In this document: positions 1 to 8,995 of the stretch, piece by piece
How positions within the stretch are numbered: the stretch's first letter is position 1
Layout: every line of letters begins with the position of its first letter
Assembly: GCF_009765375.1 (NCBI RefSeq)
Contig: NZ_VTOK01000003.1
Span: 186,001 to 250,000 of the forward strand
Reading direction: 5' to 3'
Origin: Alteribacillus sp. YIM 98480
GTDB lineage: Bacteria > Bacillota > Bacilli > Bacillales > Marinococcaceae
DNA: 64,000 nucleotides
Made by a program: the position numbers and the translations under genes
Notes under the pieces: model-generated
The model's database searches: none
What the model was told of the DNA's origin: nothing
Seen by the model: the letters and a program-made list of their open reading frames with translations, nothing else

Positions 1-925
1 AAACATAAATAATTTTATTCATCTGTAATTCTGCTATATCCTTAAACCCGTCTGTCATAATGACCATATTTATACCTTCTACGTCCATACCGGTTCCTTT
101 TAAAGATTTTTCTGTTGATCCAGGGTCGTATAATCGAATAACCGCAGGTGTAAGACGATTCAACATAATTTCTCTTCCTGCTTCAATGCCATCGTGGATA
201 TTTCTAAAATTAACCATTCGAAAAAAACGGGCTTCTGGAAGGGGATCAAGTCGCATTCTGATTTTGGTGATAACACCCAGAGTTCCTTCTGATCCAACAA
301 ATAATTGGAGAAGTCCAGGACCACACGCATGGCTCGGTACAGGAAGAGTTTCAACAATTTTTCCGTCTGGTAGTACCACTTCTACGGACATTACGATATC
401 TTCCGCTTTTCCATATTTAGTAGACATGACACCTGAGCCTCTAGCTGCTAAATACCCACCAAGTGTAGCTGTGTCAACAGATGAAGGATAATGAGAAAGC
501 ATTAAGCCATGCTCATTTAACGTATTTTCCAGTAAACGTCCATTTATGCCTGGTTGAGCCGTAAGCACATAAGAGGTTTTATCTATATCGATAATCTCGT
601 CCATTCTTGTAACATCTAGTAATATACCTCCATACATCGTCGCAGCTCCACCCTGGGTTCCAGAACCACCACCACGAGGTACTACGGGTACTTTATAAAC
701 GTGACAAGTTTTCATCACTTTAGAAACTTCCTTTGTTGTTCTTGGTCTTACTATAAAATAAGGCATTGGAATTTCTTCATTCTTCTCTTTCCACATATAC
801 GTTAACCAATATTGATCCATAGTCTTCTCTTTTTGTTCATCTGTAACATCGACAACATATTCAGACCCTACAGCGTCTTCCAGTTCACTTCTAAACATCT
901 CGAGTGCATATCCTTTAAGTTTCAA
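1..925 (-). CDS. FAD-linked oxidase, GlcD/alkyl-DHAP-synthase type (C-terminus cut by window edge)
   Basis: This gene reads leftward off the window, and about 308 codons are visible. The start is a TTG at 923-925, chosen because a good Shine-Dalgarno (AGGAGTGA) lies just upstream and no in-frame ATG fits. The translation has the PCMH-type FAD-binding domain (FAD_binding_4): VVPRGGGSGTQGGA near residue 80, then LGGYLAARGSG and GSEGTLGVITKIRMRL. Family members are flavoproteins that oxidise 2-hydroxy acids (glycolate, D-lactate) or related substrates; the exact substrate is unknown. It is the last visible gene of a leftward unit formed by an SDR remnant, a GntR regulator and this oxidase. A GTnTAnAC operator lies 27 bp upstream of the start, so repression by the neighbouring GntR protein is likely. 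Confidence 0.85.
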   Translation of the reverse strand, partial: MKLKGYALEMFRSELEDAVGSEYVVDVTDEQKEKTMDQYWLTYMWKEKNEEIPMPYFIVRPRTTKEVSKVMKTCHVYKVPVVPRGGGSGTQGGAATMYGGILLDVTRMDEIIDIDKTSYVLTAQPGINGRLLENTLNEHGLMLSHYPSSVDTATLGGYLAARGSGVMSTKYGKAEDIVMSVEVVLPDGKIVETLPVPSHACGPGLLQLFVGSEGTLGVITKIRMRLDPLPEARFFRMVNFRNIHDGIEAGREIMLNRLTPAVIRLYDPGSTEKSLKGTGMDVEGINMVIMTDGFKDIAELQMNKIIYV

Positions 926-951
926 TTTACTCACTCCTATAGAACAATAAC

Positions 952-967
952 GTATATTCGTCTATAC
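952..967. promoter_or_regulatory. Candidate UTRA/HutC-type GntR operator upstream of the oxidase
   Basis: A 16-bp site of form GTATA-N6-TATAC containing GTCTATAC, which fits the GTnTAnAC consensus known for HutC-subfamily GntR regulators. A second site of the same form lies at 1921-1936. The site sits between the regulator gene and the oxidase start. Confidence 0.5.
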
Positions 968-986
968 AACTTTTATAAAAAAATAC

Positions 987-1712
987 TTAGTTTGACAAGC
1001 TAACGGTATATGAAAACTTATCTCCTCGAAAATACGAATGTAGCATTTCCACAGGAGTTTGATCTTCTAGGTAAGAAACTCTTTCAAAAAAGAAAAATGG
1101 AATTGTTTCTGGGATATCAATGGTCTTTGCAACATTTTCATCCATTACAGCCTCCATACGCTGTTCAGCATATGCTAAAGGCTTGTTAATTTCTTTTAAA
1201 TAGGAGTAAAGGGATTCTTTTTCTAAATCGACTTTATTAAAATCAGGAACCAGGTACACTGGAACCACCAGATTCTGCAGACCATATGGCACTCCGTCGA
1301 CGTACCTTATTCTTTTTACTGCAAAGACTTGATTTATTTTTCTTATATTTAAACTATTACACTCTTTTTCCGTTGGTTTTCTTTTATTAAAACTCACTAT
1401 TTTTGCCGTAGGATGTAAACCCATTTCTTTTATATCCTGATGAAAACCAGTAATTTTATTTAAACTTCTCTCTAATTTTCTCCGTCCAACAAAAGCACCT
1501 TTTCCATGAACCCTGTATACCAATCCTTCATTGACCAGTTCTGTTACCGCTTGTCTTGCTGTCATCCTTGAAACTCCATAATCGTTACCAATTTCATCTT
1601 CAGTCGGAATTTTATCTCCTTGTTCGTAATGACCTAATAAAATCATTTTCCTGATGTTTTGTGCTATTTGTATATAAATCGGGGTAAAACCCTTTTTTTC
1701 TGTATTAAGCAT
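987..1712 (-). CDS. GntR-family transcriptional regulator (HutC/UTRA type)
   Basis: A 241-residue repressor-type regulator. The N-terminal winged helix-turn-helix (about residues 10-75) contains DKIPTEDEIGNDYGVSRMTARQAV and GLVYRVHGKGAFV, both typical of GntR. The rest is a UTRA ligand-binding domain, with the family pattern of VKRIRYVDGVP and ending in a CYFRGDKF-like strand (LHSYFRGDKFSY). The ATG at 1712 is preferred over an upstream in-frame one because AGAAAGGA lies about 10 bp before it. It lies between a decayed SDR gene and the FAD oxidase on the same strand. Two matching operators flank this unit, suggesting it represses the oxidase and itself. The effector is unknown. Confidence 0.88.
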   Translation of the reverse strand: MLNTEKKGFTPIYIQIAQNIRKMILLGHYEQGDKIPTEDEIGNDYGVSRMTARQAVTELVNEGLVYRVHGKGAFVGRRKLERSLNKITGFHQDIKEMGLHPTAKIVSFNKRKPTEKECNSLNIRKINQVFAVKRIRYVDGVPYGLQNLVVPVYLVPDFNKVDLEKESLYSYLKEINKPLAYAEQRMEAVMDENVAKTIDIPETIPFFFFERVSYLEDQTPVEMLHSYFRGDKFSYTVSLSN

Positions 1713-1749
1713 ATTGTAATTTTCCTTTCTAATCGACATCCAACATTTT

Positions 1750-1898
1750 CTATTGAGCTGTAAACCCTCCATCCCAAATCCCTATTTCATCCATATCACT
1801 AATTACAACTTTGCACCTCTTCAGCTAATTTTTACATAACACTCCTCAATTCCATTCGCTTCTCCAGTAACCACCGCTACCTTATTTACTAATGCAAT
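1750..1898 (-). pseudogene. Remnant of a short-chain dehydrogenase/reductase (N- and C-terminal ends only)
   Basis: Reading leftward from a strong AAGGAGG site, the frame gives ALVNKVAVVTGEANGIE, the Rossmann-fold start of an SDR. It is followed by a stop codon, GAKL, a frameshift, and ISDMDE. The frame then runs straight into WDGGFTAQ-stop, which is the usual SDR C-terminus. About 200 central codons are therefore missing, and the glycine motif is damaged. The first codon is now ATT where ATG is expected. The remnant lies directly upstream of the GntR gene, so an SDR, regulator and oxidase probably once formed one operon. Confidence 0.75.
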
Positions 1899-1920
1899 TG
1901 TTTCCTCCTTTTTATAATTC

Positions 1921-1936
1921 GTATATACAACTATAC
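1921..1936. promoter_or_regulatory. Candidate GntR operator upstream of the SDR remnant
   Basis: Same layout as 952-967: GTATA-N6-TATAC, with GTATATAC matching GTnTAnAC. It lies just upstream of the AAGGAGG of the SDR remnant, where the promoter of the whole unit should be. The remaining intergenic bases to 2208 show nothing else I can name. Confidence 0.5.
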
Positions 1937-2208
1937 TTAGTATATCATTATATTCTGAACATTCAATATTTTATTTAAAATTAAAGGGTATTCTTGTAAT
2001 TATATATTTAAAGAATAGTTCCACTCTATTTATTCTAAAGGAGCTTATTATATTCTTAAGAGAAAGATTCTAATTCTTATCGATTTTTCCAGATAATCAG
2101 TTACTAAAAAGGTAATTCGGTGACTCTCCTTTTAAAAAGAGGGATTAATAAAACCCTTCTTAACATGAACATCACTTGTCATAAAAAAGCATTCTAAATA
2201 TGAAAGCT

Positions 2209-2844
2209 TCAAACGCTGTTAAATACTTTGTTTTTGCTAATAACAATCTTTCGGTACATACCATTAAACATTATTGATTCATCCTGTTTAACAGTTAAAT
2301 TTTCTTTGTTTTTCTCATACAATGTTTCAAAGTTTACCCCGATATCAGTCCCTAAAAGCTTGATAAACGGTCTAATTATTTTTTTCATAAGAGAAAGTTT
2401 CTTTCCTTTAGGCGAAAACTTATCAAAAATGATAATCTTTCCATCCGGTTTTAGTATTCGTACCATCTCCTTCATACACTTATCTGTGTCAGGAACAACG
2501 GATAGAACAAGACTTGCTGCTACAACATCAAATTGATTATCTTTAAAATGCATATCTTGAGCATCCATTTTAAAAAACTGAATGGAAGAAGATTGGAATT
2601 TTGCTTTTGCCTTCTCAAGCATTTCATGAGAGTAGTCTATAGCGGTAATATGTAAATCCTTATGATTAATGAGTTCCAAGTCTGCCCCTGTTCCCACTCC
2701 AACAAATAGAATATGTTGAGTTTCACCAAATTCCTGTCCTTGAAATATCTTCTTGCGAGCCTCGAGAAATTTCCCTGAATTAAACAACTTATCGTATATA
2801 GGCGGCCAAAATTTATATATTGCTGTATTCCAGCGATTGTTCAT
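2209..2844 (-). CDS. Class I SAM-dependent methyltransferase (UbiE/phospholipid-methyltransferase-like)
   Basis: A 211-residue protein. SAM-binding motif I is ILFVGVGTGADLEL (about residues 45-58), followed by the acidic ribose-binding strand ITAIDYSHEMLEKA, then FKMDAQDMHFKDNQFDVV and the post-II region LKPDGKIIIFDKFSP. This is the Methyltransf_11/25 fold. The N-terminal YKFWPPIYDKLFNSG resembles small phospholipid or quinone methyltransferases, but the substrate cannot be told. The ATG start has GAGGTG seven bases upstream. It is a single gene with its own upstream gap, and no pathway partner is adjacent. Confidence 0.85.
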   Translation of the reverse strand: MNNRWNTAIYKFWPPIYDKLFNSGKFLEARKKIFQGQEFGETQHILFVGVGTGADLELINHKDLHITAIDYSHEMLEKAKAKFQSSSIQFFKMDAQDMHFKDNQFDVVAASLVLSVVPDTDKCMKEMVRILKPDGKIIIFDKFSPKGKKLSLMKKIIRPFIKLLGTDIGVNFETLYEKNKENLTVKQDESIMFNGMYRKIVISKNKVFNSV

Positions 2845-3197
2845 TTTTCACCTCGTTATCTAAAACAACTTTTCAACTCTTTTATTCATAGTTTAAGTGT
2901 AACATTCTACCAACAGTTTTTAATTAGTATTTTCACTCTTGCTATTATTTCATTATGCAGCCCTAAAACGGTCGTATTTCCTTATTATAAAAATACGATA
3001 GATGGTAAGATTGATAAAAAAAAATGGAACGTTTATTCTTAAACAAGCTGAACCAAGCCTTAGCTCTTATATTTAGAAGCTGACAATAGAAAGCTGCAAA
3101 TCCTTTTGTATTGAAATCCAAGCTTACAGATTGGACATATTCGAATGATAGAGATACAATTACCCATGATCATTTTAAGAAAAGGAGGTAATGTATA
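2845..3197. other. Intergenic region without a recognised gene
   Basis: AT-rich spacer between divergent genes. One inverted repeat (TCGTATTT ... AAATACGA, about 2970-3001) is visible. It is not followed by a clear T-tract, so I do not call it a terminator. The Shine-Dalgarno of the symporter lies at the right end. Confidence 0.5.
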
Positions 3198-4427
3198 ATG
3201 GTGATGTTGAAACGATATGTAGAAGTGCCATTAATTAAAAAAATCACCTTCGCTCTTATTCTCGGTATTTTAGCTGGCTTTATCTTCGGTGAAAAAACGG
3301 AAGTACTTGCACCGTTTGGGGACCTGCTGCTTCGCCTGCTTCAATTCATTATCGCCCCGCTGATTTTCTTTACACTAATTGTCGGTGTCAACCAGACAAA
3401 GATTACCCATTTAGGACGCATGGGCGGAAAAGTGTTTGTATATTATCTTATTACTTCAGCACTAGCTATTATGATTGGAATTGGGGTTGCCAGCCTGTTT
3501 AATCCTGGTTCAGGCATGACGCTTGAAGGAAATGAAAGTGTCGAAGTTCCAGAAAACCCTGGTGTTGTAAACGTCCTGTTAAACATCGTGCCAGAAAACA
3601 TCGGTACAGCTTTTACAGAATTGAACCTTCTCGGAATAATCTTTACTGCACTTGTTTTCGGGATTGCTATTTCCTATTTGAGATCATCTAAAGAACAAAG
3701 CGAGTTTGGTGAGCGAGTCTATCGTATAGCAGATTCGCTCAATGAAACGACGCTCACCGTCATGAAAGGTTTGCTGCAATACGTACCGATTGGTATATTT
3801 GCGATTATTGCCGACGTCGTTGGAAGTCAGGGCATAGACACCCTATTCTCGTTAGGGAACTTCATTTTTGTATTGTACGTGGCTCTTTTCATACAGCTTT
3901 CAGTCTATATTGTCTTTTTGCTTTTCATAAAAAAACGCCCAGGGGAATTTTTCCGTGAAGCACGGAGTCCGATGATTACTGCATTCGTAACACAAAGCAG
4001 TTCTGGAACACTTCCGCTTACGATAAACGCAGCTAAAAATCTTGGTTTGCCTAAAAGCCTGTATGGTTTCAGCCTGCCGTTTGGAGCAACGATTAATATG
4101 GATGGTGCTGCTATTCGTATTGCAGTATCTACTGTTTTTGCTGCTAACATTATCGGAGAACCACTTAGTTTTGCAGCAATGCTGCAGGTTGTCCTGATTG
4201 GTACCCTTGCATCAGTCGGTACGGCTGGTGTCCCCGGTGCCGGCATCATTATGATTGCAACGGTATTTTCCCAACTCGGCCTCCCAATGGAAGCTGTTGC
4301 CTTACTCGCAGCAGTTGATGTCTTGATCGGAATGGGGGCTACTTGTTTAAACGTTACCGGTGATCTCATTGGTACGACAGTGATAAATAAAACGGATGAA
4401 AAAAAGAAAGAAAACGTAAAGGCATAA
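3198..4427 (+). CDS. Dicarboxylate/amino acid:cation symporter (DAACS/SDF family)
   Basis: A 409-residue membrane protein that imports glutamate/aspartate or C4-dicarboxylates with H+ or Na+. The family hallmarks are visible: the serine-rich re-entrant loop TQSSSGTLPLT, the TM7 motif GATINMDGAA (most members have NMDGT), and GVPGAGIIMIATVF in the second re-entrant hairpin. The length is typical of GltP/GltT/DctA. The start has AAAGGAGG at a good distance. The A in place of T in the NMDGT motif is a small deviation at a cation-binding position. It is a single gene ended by a strong terminator. The substrate is not resolved. Confidence 0.92.
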   Translation: MVMLKRYVEVPLIKKITFALILGILAGFIFGEKTEVLAPFGDLLLRLLQFIIAPLIFFTLIVGVNQTKITHLGRMGGKVFVYYLITSALAIMIGIGVASLFNPGSGMTLEGNESVEVPENPGVVNVLLNIVPENIGTAFTELNLLGIIFTALVFGIAISYLRSSKEQSEFGERVYRIADSLNETTLTVMKGLLQYVPIGIFAIIADVVGSQGIDTLFSLGNFIFVLYVALFIQLSVYIVFLLFIKKRPGEFFREARSPMITAFVTQSSSGTLPLTINAAKNLGLPKSLYGFSLPFGATINMDGAAIRIAVSTVFAANIIGEPLSFAAMLQVVLIGTLASVGTAGVPGAGIIMIATVFSQLGLPMEAVALLAAVDVLIGMGATCLNVTGDLIGTTVINKTDEKKKENVKA

Positions 4428-4463
4428 TGGTCTACAGTGGCTGCTCCAAAAGCACTTAAAATG

Positions 4464-4507
4464 AACACCTGTTGTGAAATAGGAGTTTTCACAACAGGTG
4501 TTTTTTG
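4464..4507 (+). terminator. Rho-independent terminator of the symporter gene
   Basis: Stem AACACCTGTTGTGAAA / TTTCACAACAGGTGTT with a short loop, followed by TTTTTT. Confidence 0.85.
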
Positions 4508-4660
4508 CGTATTTTGCTGTTTTCCTGAAAACAAGGAAGTTGTCGGTGCTAGCGAAATCAAAAAGTGAGTAAAACCTTACACGCTGGAAAAGATGCATTT
4601 TCAGCCGACAACCGTCCAAATATTTGATGTATCACTAATCTTTAGACATTTTCTTTAGTG

Positions 4661-5560
4661 TTATGGTAAATGAATATCCGCAACAACCGGGTAATGATCA
4701 CTAGGGTATTGACCATTTTTTTGGTAGTCTACGATAGCAGTTGTCTCAGTCGTCACATCCTCACTGGAGAGAATCCAGTCGATTCTATTATCCGCTCCTC
4801 CTCCAGAAGGGTTGTCAAAACCATTAAACGTACCGAGATGTTCATTAATTCTTGTCTGAGCAGCAGCCCAAGTATCAACGAAAGGCCCCTGTTCCGTGAG
4901 AATACGGTGAGGTTCACTGTCAGGTCCTGCATTAAAATCACCCGTTACAATAATTGGAACGTCGGGATCAAATTCTTCTATTTTTTCAGTAATAAGCTCA
5001 GCACTTTTCTCTCTAGCCTCTGTGGAGATATGATCAAAATGAGTGTTTACGAAATAGAGGGGCTTGTCCGTTTTGGTATCAAGAAATTTAACCCAAGTGA
5101 CCATCCGCGGGATCGTATTCCCCCATGAAGTGGACCCAACCACATCGGGAGTATCTGATAACCAATAATGGTCATATTCTAAAGGAGTAAAGCGGGTTTC
5201 ATCATAATAAACAGCCATAAATTCTCCTTTATCTCCTCCCTCTCGACCTAAACCAATCCAATCATAATTAGGTAAATCATTATCCACGTCTTTTACTTGT
5301 TGATAAACAGCTTCTTGTGTTCCAAAAATATCAGGCTGCTCCATGCGAATAACCTGACGAACCGTGGAACGTCTCTCCTCCCACGTATGCGGGGATGAAT
5401 CAAAATTATTCATATACCTCAAGTTAAACGTCATTGCCGTTAAGTCTGTCTTTGTTGAAGGTTTTTCTAAGGCAAAGGCCTCTGTTGAAAAAAGAAATAA
5501 GTTTCCAATCAGTAAGATAGAAAATGACCACAGAAAAAAAGATTTCACTACTGCTTTCAC
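4661..5560 (-). CDS. Secreted endonuclease/exonuclease/phosphatase-family hydrolase
   Basis: A 299-residue protein with a Sec signal peptide (about residues 1-30, hydrophobic core FFLWSFSILLIGNLFLF, cleavage near AFA-LE). The mature part is an EEP-fold phosphodiesterase. It has MTFNLRY, GTQEA (metal-binding Glu), NTHFDH, TGDFNAGPDS, RIDWIL and the C-terminal YPSDHYPV with catalytic Asp-His. Members cleave phosphodiesters in nucleic acids, inositol phosphates or lipids, so substrate assignment is not possible here. The start is GTG at 5560 with AGGAGGG upstream; an ATG overlapping it is out of frame. It is a single gene, probably exported for phosphate or nucleotide scavenging (inference). Confidence 0.88.
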   Translation of the reverse strand: MKAVVKSFFLWSFSILLIGNLFLFSTEAFALEKPSTKTDLTAMTFNLRYMNNFDSSPHTWEERRSTVRQVIRMEQPDIFGTQEAVYQQVKDVDNDLPNYDWIGLGREGGDKGEFMAVYYDETRFTPLEYDHYWLSDTPDVVGSTSWGNTIPRMVTWVKFLDTKTDKPLYFVNTHFDHISTEAREKSAELITEKIEEFDPDVPIIVTGDFNAGPDSEPHRILTEQGPFVDTWAAAQTRINEHLGTFNGFDNPSGGGADNRIDWILSSEDVTTETTAIVDYQKNGQYPSDHYPVVADIHLP

Positions 5561-6073
5561 ATTAAATCCCTCCTATGAAATGTTTTACAAATAGAGAATA
5601 CCAAAAAGATGTAAATTTCCTACTACAGTTACATAAAGCTTTACATGGCCATAATTAATAAAATTTATCTTTGAAGCTGATAAAAGCAGCAAACTTCTCA
5701 TTTTGCAGGAAATTACTCCCATACCTATTTCACTTTTTTTTCCTACTAGGTTTCGAACAGTAAATATATCCCCATTTTTTCACGATAAATCATGCTAAAG
5801 TCACAGATTTTGATACCTTTTCCTTTGTCAGTGAAAAAGTTGATATTTTCTTTATTTTCTCTTTACATTTTTCCGTTATTGTCATAGACATAAAAAATAT
5901 AGGACGCAACACATTGTATAGAAAAATGAAGCAATACCTTATATCTAAACCATTTTGAATAACTAAGTGTAAAAAATCGCCATCGTTTGGTTTCATCACC
6001 TAAAAAGGATTAGGCAATTTTTTATATAAATAGATAGATGAAGGACTTGCTCCTGCTAAAAAGGAAATAGATC
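5561..6073. other. Intergenic region without a recognised gene
   Basis: About 510 bp of AT-rich sequence. A 69-codon open frame on the minus strand (5790-5999) has no ribosome site and no familiar motif, so it is not called. I see no terminator with a clear stem. Confidence 0.5.
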
Positions 6074-6616
6074 TTACAATCTATGAATATCATTCACCAG
6101 CTCCGGCAAACCTTTTTTGAACCAATGTCCGTCATTAAGAATTCGGGAAGCTGCATACTGAATCTTTTCTAAGTAGTGTGTTTGGTGTACTAAGGGTACT
6201 ACTTCATCATTGCTGCTATGATAGAAAATAATTTGCGGTATAGAAGGAAGATTCAAATGAAAATTTTCTTGTAGTATAAACTCTCCGCTCTGCCAATTTT
6301 TATCCTTCCCCCAATAAGGTGCTGCAATAATAAACAATCCAGCAATGCGAGGTGTGCACGTTTCTTCGGAAAGATATTTTAATAGAACCGACCCGCCCAA
6401 TGAGTGACCGATAAGGATAACTTCAGAGTCCAACCTCATAAGTTCTTTTTCAATTTGCTCTTTCCATCTCGTATACTTAGGATTTCCCGGCTCGGGCATT
6501 TTTGGATTAGAAATATTGTTTTTACCAAATGCCTTTTGTAAACAAAGTATCAACTCACTATTCTCCTGATGAGATCCTTTCATCCCTGCCCCATGAATGA
6601 ATAATACTTTTTTCAT
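6074..6616 (-). CDS. Small alpha/beta hydrolase (RBBP9/YdeN-like serine hydrolase)
   Basis: A 180-residue alpha/beta hydrolase. KKVLFIHGAGMKGS forms the first strand and oxyanion region, LIGHSLGGSVLLKYL carries the nucleophile Ser in GHSLG, SSNDEVVPLVH supplies the acid, and NDGHWFKK supplies the His. The size fits the RBBP9/YdeN group of single-domain hydrolases. The start is ATG at 6616, seven codons inside the longest open frame, because AAAGGAG lies six bases before it. The substrate is unknown, and the protein is cytoplasmic with no signal peptide. Confidence 0.85.
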   Translation of the reverse strand: MKKVLFIHGAGMKGSHQENSELILCLQKAFGKNNISNPKMPEPGNPKYTRWKEQIEKELMRLDSEVILIGHSLGGSVLLKYLSEETCTPRIAGLFIIAAPYWGKDKNWQSGEFILQENFHLNLPSIPQIIFYHSSNDEVVPLVHQTHYLEKIQYAASRILNDGHWFKKGLPELVNDIHRL

Positions 6617-6708
6617 TCTTAACTCCTTTAGAAACATTGTGTTATTTCATTCAAAACCCTTCCATTGCTAATACATTCCACCATTATACATATCTCGTGT
6701 ACTAATAC

Positions 6709-7857
6709 TTAAAAATCATCAAGCGGTACATAACCTGTTTTTTCAATTAACGTTTGCCCTTGTTCAGATAACATCCATTCGATAAACGGTTGGGCGTGTG
6801 AATTGTCTGTTCCATTTGTAATGGCATAAAAATGGCTAGTAAATGGGTACTCATCTGCTTGGATTGATGGCACATCTGGACGTATATCATTCACTTTCAA
6901 AAGCTTGATCCCGTTGTTTTCCACCATTTCTGTGGCGAAATAACGATAAGAAAAGCCGATTGCATTTCGGTGGTTGCGATAATTTGATGCTTTCTCAATA
7001 ACCCCGCCCATGCCGGTGACTCGTTGATCGGTGGGCGGGTCCATAATCGATTTTCCATCCATCATCTTTTGCAGTCCCGTCTGGCTCCCGCTGCCTTCAG
7101 GTCTTTGAAAAGCAATGATTTCTTGATCACGCCCTCCTACTTCTTCCCAGTTCGTGATATCGCCTGCGTAAATGTTCTGGAGTTCCTCTACCGTCAAACT
7201 TTGAACAGGGTTACTTTCGTGTACGAAAAAAACGAACGCTTCCTTCCCAATAGGTGTTTGTTCTATATCGGACAACTTTGATTCTTGCTTATCAGAAGGG
7301 CCCGCTGCAAATATCATATCCACTTCATGATTTGCCAAACGATCATAAGCACGATTTGTCTTTGAAACAACCACTTCACTTTGACTAGATGCACTATGAG
7401 GATAACTATCCTCTGGGTAAACGGCACGAACAAACGCAGCATACACCGGATATAAAGCAGTAGCACCGTCCAGGGTCAGCAGATTATCTTTTATTTGGAA
7501 GGTTGAACTTTCTTCCAATTTTACAGTCTGCGTATTTTCATGAAACGGTTCATATGTTGTCAAATCTACTTCTGCATTTTGTATTTCGATATGACTCATA
7601 TAAGCTTCATAACTACCATAACCAACCAGGGGAACGGCAAATATAGTAAAGGGTATAAGAATTCGCTTCCTTTTTGAAACACGGGTGAATACCCCTGAAA
7701 TAAATAAATTTCCTATAATTAATACAGTTGCGGCTATTATTCCTACATATATATAACCATTCTGAGTTGAGGTCAATAACGAAAAAACGACTGCTATGAA
7801 ACTGAAAAAACCAAATATAACAGTGAATACGATAATGCCAAAAATTCGCTTTGCCAC
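6709..7857 (-). CDS. Membrane-anchored PstS-like phosphate-type substrate-binding protein
   Basis: About 382 residues. The first ~90 form three hydrophobic segments (IIVFTVIFGFFSFIAVVF, VGIIAATVLIIGNLFISG and a third near FTIFAVPLVGYGSYEA). The rest is a PBP-like domain of the PstS type: LTLDGATALYPVYAAFV, DMIFAAGPSDKQ, EELQNIYAGDITNWEEVGG and RPEGSGSQTGLQ are typical of phosphate-binding proteins. Normal PstS is a lipoprotein with one signal peptide. Here the domain is fixed to the membrane by several helices, and no pst permease genes are adjacent. It may be a phosphate sensor rather than a transport partner (inference). The GTG start at 7857 is preferred because GGAG lies nine bases upstream; the upstream TTG sits inside that site. 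Confidence 0.8.
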   Translation of the reverse strand: MAKRIFGIIVFTVIFGFFSFIAVVFSLLTSTQNGYIYVGIIAATVLIIGNLFISGVFTRVSKRKRILIPFTIFAVPLVGYGSYEAYMSHIEIQNAEVDLTTYEPFHENTQTVKLEESSTFQIKDNLLTLDGATALYPVYAAFVRAVYPEDSYPHSASSQSEVVVSKTNRAYDRLANHEVDMIFAAGPSDKQESKLSDIEQTPIGKEAFVFFVHESNPVQSLTVEELQNIYAGDITNWEEVGGRDQEIIAFQRPEGSGSQTGLQKMMDGKSIMDPPTDQRVTGMGGVIEKASNYRNHRNAIGFSYRYFATEMVENNGIKLLKVNDIRPDVPSIQADEYPFTSHFYAITNGTDNSHAQPFIEWMLSEQGQTLIEKTGYVPLDDF

Positions 7858-7945
7858 GGCTGCCAACTCCTTTCACTTCCATTATTCGTATAAAATTAAA
7901 TAAGGCCTGTGTTCACATCCTATTTCCGTTTTCATTATTCGAATT

Positions 7946-8539
7946 TTATTCAATAGATAATTTTTCCTCTACCCCTTTTTCTTTTAACTTAGTAATTCCC
8001 CCGTATTCAAATTCAGATTTTCCATGTTGAATAACCTCAATATCAAAAGTTCTCGGATATGTATCGTCTATATTTAAAATAGCTATTTGAATGTCGTCAT
8101 TAAATAAATATTCACTCGTATTGGGGCCTTGTTCTATTAATGAATCAATTGCCTCTTCAAAGGCAAAACCAGTATCAAATTTGTCTTGTATGGCGTAATG
8201 GTATAACGCCAAGTAGTCTTGTTTGAATTCTGGTTCGGCAGGTCCTATCATTCGGGTACGCATCCGTAGTTCCCCTGTTTCTTTATCAAGAAGTTGAGTG
8301 CTATGGTCGACCGCAATCGCATCTTTTAACCAAAACTCAAAAAGACCAGTCGTTTCTAATTCACTAAAGTCTTCAAAGCTATACTCCCCGTTTTGAACCA
8401 AATGATAAAAACGCTCCGCTCTTTCGTTTCCATAGTCATTAAGCTGAGACTTACTTACTGTTATTTGATCATTACATGCTGTTGAGGCAAATAACACCCC
8501 TGCCCCAACCAATATAGATTGCAATATATTTTTCCTCAT
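7946..8539 (-). CDS. Putative lipoprotein of unknown function
   Basis: A 197-residue protein. The N-terminus (MRKNILQSILVGAGVLFASTAC) is a signal peptide ending in a cysteine, so lipid anchoring is likely although the lipobox is not ideal. The mature part is acidic and soluble, with no motif I recognise. It lies 88 bp upstream of the PstS-like gene on the same strand, so the two could be co-transcribed. The function is not assigned. Confidence 0.65.
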   Translation of the reverse strand: MRKNILQSILVGAGVLFASTACNDQITVSKSQLNDYGNERAERFYHLVQNGEYSFEDFSELETTGLFEFWLKDAIAVDHSTQLLDKETGELRMRTRMIGPAEPEFKQDYLALYHYAIQDKFDTGFAFEEAIDSLIEQGPNTSEYLFNDDIQIAILNIDDTYPRTFDIEVIQHGKSEFEYGGITKLKEKGVEEKLSIE

Positions 8540-8760
8540 CTTTACATCTGCCTTTCGTTGTGTCTATGGATTTAATTCATGAAATTTTACTACCTTCTTT
8601 AGAAAGCAGCATTCCATCCAACAATGATTTTCACAGGTACATACGAAAACGAAGGCTATTAGGTTGCAGCTTGGGGATACTGCCCATGAAATAGAATCGG
8701 GCCTTTTGGAATATAAAATATTCCATCAAAAGATTTGTCTTCTTAACATTAATTTTCATA

Positions 8761-8921
8761 TAAGAAAAGCGCAAGCGCCTTGCTCACAAGCGACAAGTCC
8801 TGGAGGGGCGGCATATGGAAAGCTGATCTTTGCTTTCCATTGATGAACCGAAGGAATCTCGAGCGAGTAGGCGCTTACGCTAGACATGTAAAACGCCAAA
8901 TCTTTATAATTTCTTACCTTT
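8761..8921 (+). repeat. Dispersed Bacillaceae-type repeat, copy A
   Basis: An approximately 160-bp element beginning TAAGAAAAGCGCAAGCGCC and ending TAGACATGTAAAACGCCAAA plus an AT-rich tail. The end segments AGCGCAAGCGCC and GGCGCTTACGCT are nearly complementary, and an inner pair GGAAAGC/GCTTTCC gives a second stem, so the RNA or single strand would fold into one long hairpin. Closely similar copies lie at 35870 and 47986, and a diverged one at 35652, all in the same orientation. It occupies the gap between the lipoprotein and phnW-like genes; the rest of 8540-8995 shows nothing further. Confidence 0.85.
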
Positions 8922-8995
8922 AAAAAAAACCTACCTACATGGGTAGTAACATAAGATTTCTCTGTTGTTTTCCATTACCGTACCTTCTATTCAAC

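Noticed and set aside
5790-5999. 69-codon minus-strand frame
   Set aside because: AT-rich sequence with no ribosome site or known domain.
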